Source of the DNA: Streptomyces venezuelae
Lineage (GTDB): Bacteria; Actinomycetota; Actinomycetes; Streptomycetales; Streptomycetaceae
NCBI RefSeq assembly: GCF_008642315.1
Contig: NZ_CP029192.1
Coordinates: 8,246,001 to 8,310,000 of the forward strand
Direction: 5' to 3'
DNA length: 64,000 nt
The position numbers were made by a program, and so were the translations under genes. Below the pieces are notes generated by a model. The model worked only from the letters and a program-made list of their open reading frames with translations, was not told the origin of the DNA and searched no databases. Below are positions 61,010 to 64,000 of this stretch, in pieces. Numbering within the stretch: position 1 is the stretch's first letter; the number at the start of each line of letters is the position of its first letter.

Positions 61010-64000
61010 GGTCATCTCCTCGATGCGCCCAGGCCCTTGCGCCGGCGTGGGCCAGCCGCACGCACATCCGTTCGTCGTCCTTGTCGATGCCGACAGCGCG
61101 AATGTGGTGGGCGTGCAGCAGCGAGTCCAAGACCAGGTCCGGGTCCATGCCGTCGGATGCGTTCAGCCGCTCCCGGTAGCGGGCCAGGGCCTCGTCGCGC
61201 TCCCCCCAGGCAGCCACGATCGCCGCGCCCCCAGGGGCCGCCCGCAACGCCGCCCAGTCACGGGCCGGATCGGCAAGGCGTACGGCCTCGTCGCGCACCG
61301 CCCGGTCAACGGGACGCGGATCGGTGATCCTCCCGTGGCTGATCATCCAGCCCATGCCGTCGGCGATGCTGCCGGTGAAGGCCACAGCAAGAGCGATGAA
61401 ATTCGCGGCGGTGAGAGCCTGGGGGTGAGGGCGCTTGTTCTGGACGAACTGGACGGCCAGGGCGCGGGAGTCCGCGGCGAAGACGTCCTCAGCGAGGCTC
61501 ATCAACGGCCCGGCGCCCCACCTGCCGGTTTCCGGGTAAGAGGTCGCGAACCGCATGTCGCTCAGCAGCCCGGCCCGGCGCAGTCCGGCCGCCCACACAC
61601 TCACCCGGTGCGCGGTGAGCGCGAAGTCCTGCGCATGGGGGACCGCGATGCGCAGGCGCAGATGCCAGCGCGGGTCGCGGTAGCGCATGTACCACCACTT
61701 CGGCGGCGCCTCCCATTGGTCGAGGAGTGCGGGAAGGTGGTGGGCCAGAATCGCCGGTTGCCGTTCGACGTGCCCATACAGCGTGACCAGCAGCCACGGA
61801 GCGGACCCCGGGAGGTGACCGTGATCGCGGGTGAGGAGCCGGTCAGCGGTCACGGGCGGGACCGTCGGCCACTGCGGCGCGCGGGCGGCCGTCATCGGGA
61901 CGACGATCTCGTGGGCCCGGCCCCCGAACCACCCGCTGTCACACCCCCCTTCGGTCAGGACGGCCGTTTCGCTGTTGTCCAGGTGGGCGCGCAGCAGCGC
62001 GAGGTGTGCGCTCACGGAGAGGTCCAGCGGGAGCCCCTGGTCGCCCTCGGTCAGCACGGCGGCGTCCGGCACGCGGCGGCGCGTGCGCCACTCGTCGACC
62101 GCCTTGTGCCATTCCTCCCATGAGGCGCGGCGGCCGGGCAGCTCCGACCCCTCCAGCCGCCACCTGGCTGGAGAGAGGATCGTGCGGCCGTACCGCACTC
62201 GCGGCAGGTACGGGAGGGATGTGGCAGACGCCCACGGGAACGGGGTCAGGACGGCGGCCTGGGAGCGGCTGATCTCGGTGAGGAAGCGTGCGAGCGGCGG
62301 CGTGTGGGCCCGCAGGTCGAGAGCGTGCAACGTCATCGGGTCCAGCAGGCACCCGCGGGAGAGGGAGACGAGGTAGAGCCTGCGGCGGTCGCAGCCCACC
62401 GCGAGGTCATCGAGCGTGATGGTGCGCTCGTCGGCCGGACGGTGCTCGGCCAGGCTGATCACGCCCGGCAGGAGTTCGGGCACGCGGGTGACGTTGGCGT
62501 CACCGCGATCAAGCGGAGCGAAGGACACCTGCGTGGGCAGCGCGCCGGGCGCATTGACCGGCACCTGTTCCAGCACTGCGGCCGCACGGGCCTGCTCGGC
62601 GGGGTGAGCAGTCCCAGGCACCGTCCGCTGGTCGTGCCGATTCCCCGCGAGGGAGCGATGCTGTGGAGGGCGAAGTCACCGTTGGCGAGAGCGGTCTGCG
62701 AAGTCGCTTGAATCTGGAAGCGCAGCTCCAGGTGGGCCGGTACCTGCATCGCGTCTGGGTCGCCGAGCGTCAGGGCGTGGAGCAGTTCCTCATCCAGAAG
62801 GATTTCGTCGCGGCCGTCGAGCACGGCGGCCTGGGCGAGCGAGAACAGCCGCTGTTCACGGGCGGTCACGGCCTCCCGCTGCTCGGGTTCCTGGTCCCGG
62901 TAGCCGGCGGGGAACCCGAGTCCCACATCCGGGTCGACGACGTCCCGAACAGGGATGAGGGAGTTGATGCCGTACCGCTCGAAGAACCGGTTGTGGAAGT
63001 CCTTCCACGCAGGCGTGCCGAAGGGGTACGCAGTGAGCCGCGCCAGCACGGTGGCGGCCCCCTCCGCCTCACGGGCAACCAGTGGAGGCAGAGTGAGGGA
63101 GCAGTCCAGGCGCAGGTCCACCGTGATCGGCTGGGCCTTGACGGTGCTCAACGTCAACATCTTCAGCCGCAAGGCGCAGCGCAGACGCCGCCCATCTGCC
63201 GGGGCGAGCACCTGGTTGTGCTGGGCGATGGCATTGCGGACGAGCTGTAAGTCCGCCACGAGGTCCGCGCACTGTGCCGCGTCGACGGCGTCGAGCTGCT
63301 GGACCAGGTGGCCGAGCGTGTCGAGGACGGCGGACGGTGCGTGCAGGCTGCTGATGAGCACGCCGCGCTGGACCAGGCTGGCGACGAGACCTTCCACCCG
63401 GGGCGCGGGCACGTCGGGGAACTCGGCCTTCACCCTGTCCACGACCGTCTTGAAGGGGACGGGCGAGGCGGCGGCCTCCACGGCAATCCGGGCGGCGGCG
63501 GTATAGCGCAGGGACACTTCCGCCGCGGGGCCCTTCTCGGTAGGCCGTGAACGAGGAGGGTAGGGCACGACCAGCCGCTCGCCGCGTACGTAGGCGGTGT
63601 TGTTGGCCATCACGGGCAGCTGCCGCAACACGTCGGGGCAGGCTTCCAGACGGCTGATCAGGTCAGCGATCCAGGCACTGTCGGCGCGTACGACGGCGCG
63701 ATGCCATTCACCCCACGCCCACTCAGTCCGTTGTCCGAAGGAGACGGGCGCGATTCCAGCGAACAGGCCGTGCGGTGTCGCTCGCCCTGTCATCCGCAGC
63801 ACGTATCGCATGACGGACACCATGGCGCGGCGAAGCTGACGGGTCTCCGGCCGGGGCGCCGAGCACAGCGTATGGACCTGCTGTGCCAGCAAAGGGCTGG
63901 CCTGATCGACGGCCTCCACAATCTCGGCTACCGACCAGACTTCCCGCAGCCACGTCTGCCACCGGCTCCGGCTGGCCGGGGAGCCGTCGGCCAGGTCCGG
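60996..64000 (-). pseudogene. lanB: lanthipeptide dehydratase LanB-like (5' end outside window), frameshifted near 62603
   Basis: The sequence from the window edge reads WQTWLREVWSVAEIVEAVDQASPLLAQQVHTLC and MRYVLRMTGRATPHGLFAGIAPVSFG, the classic start of LanB. The frame stays good to SGRCLGLLT near 62606, then goes poor. At a four-G run (plus 62601-62604) the -1 frame continues as PAEQARAAAVLEQVPVNAPGALPTQVSF to 60996, with the C-terminal elimination (SpaB_C-like) domain: WWYMRYRDPRWHLRLRIAV, SYPETGRWGAGPLMSLAEDVFAADS. About 1,000 residues are visible in total, as expected for one LanB. One missing base restores the frame: decay, sequencing error, or two separate chains (a GTG exists at 62621). 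Confidence 0.85.

Overview
The window looks like a piece of a Streptomyces chromosome. Evidence: very high GC, strong G/C third-position bias, many GTG starts, GTGA/ATGA stop-start overlaps, and typical Streptomyces families (TerD/TerB, PucR, Sfp-type PPTase, SbcCD, BlaI/M56). It splits near 22.3 kb into an ordinary chromosomal part and a mosaic accessory part.

1-22.3 kb, chromosomal part. In order: the end of an XdhC-type maturation factor, a VOC protein and a carboxylesterase; a convergent FAD/Rieske oxidoreductase; two fused gene remnants (CocE/NonD hydrolase tail and ATP-grasp head); a MoxR ATPase/VWA (CoxD/CoxE-like) pair; a PucR regulator; a CoA-binding protein; TerD and TerB flanking a BlaI/M56 metallopeptidase pair; a TenA-like protein; a TetR regulator divergent from an APC permease and amidohydrolase; an Sfp-type PPTase; a YigZ protein; and SbcD-SbcC. 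Visible control elements are two BlaI-like inverted repeats, a TetR-type palindrome and a hairpin terminator. A MITE-like element occurs twice (7958-8159 and 10828-10899).

22.3-26.2 kb, start of the accessory region. A decayed HExxH gene coupled to a zinc-ribbon gene is followed by three minus-strand phage-type early genes (Sak4/RecA-like ATPase, a small conserved phage protein, a double-HTH protein). 26.5-37.7 kb holds two large secreted proteins on the plus strand: a three-LamG protein and a 2,179-residue Rhs/YD protein with a nuclease-like C-terminal tip, plus a small overlapping probable immunity gene and a strong terminator.

38.4-54.8 kb is a minus-strand siphovirus-type tail and lysis module: adaptor/neck proteins, tail terminator, tail tube, a tail-assembly chaperone pair with a G GGA AAA -1 frameshift site, tape measure, distal tail, three minor tail proteins, a coiled-coil membrane protein, endolysin and holin. 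No terminase, portal, protease, capsid or integrase gene is visible, so it is either a decayed prophage or a tail-like particle locus. A plus-strand frameshifted gene interrupts it at 40.9-41.8 kb.

54.9-64.0 kb is a minus-strand RiPP operon of the FxLD lanthipeptide kind: LanB (cut by the window edge and frameshifted), LanC, a fused thiopeptide-type/PCMT methyltransferase protein, a helical-repeat protein, a P-loop ATPase and a GntR regulator that also appears frameshifted. No precursor peptide was found; it probably lies beyond position 64000. Four apparent frameshifts fall in the accessory part and none was found in the intact chromosomal genes, which suggests decay, though sequencing error cannot be excluded.
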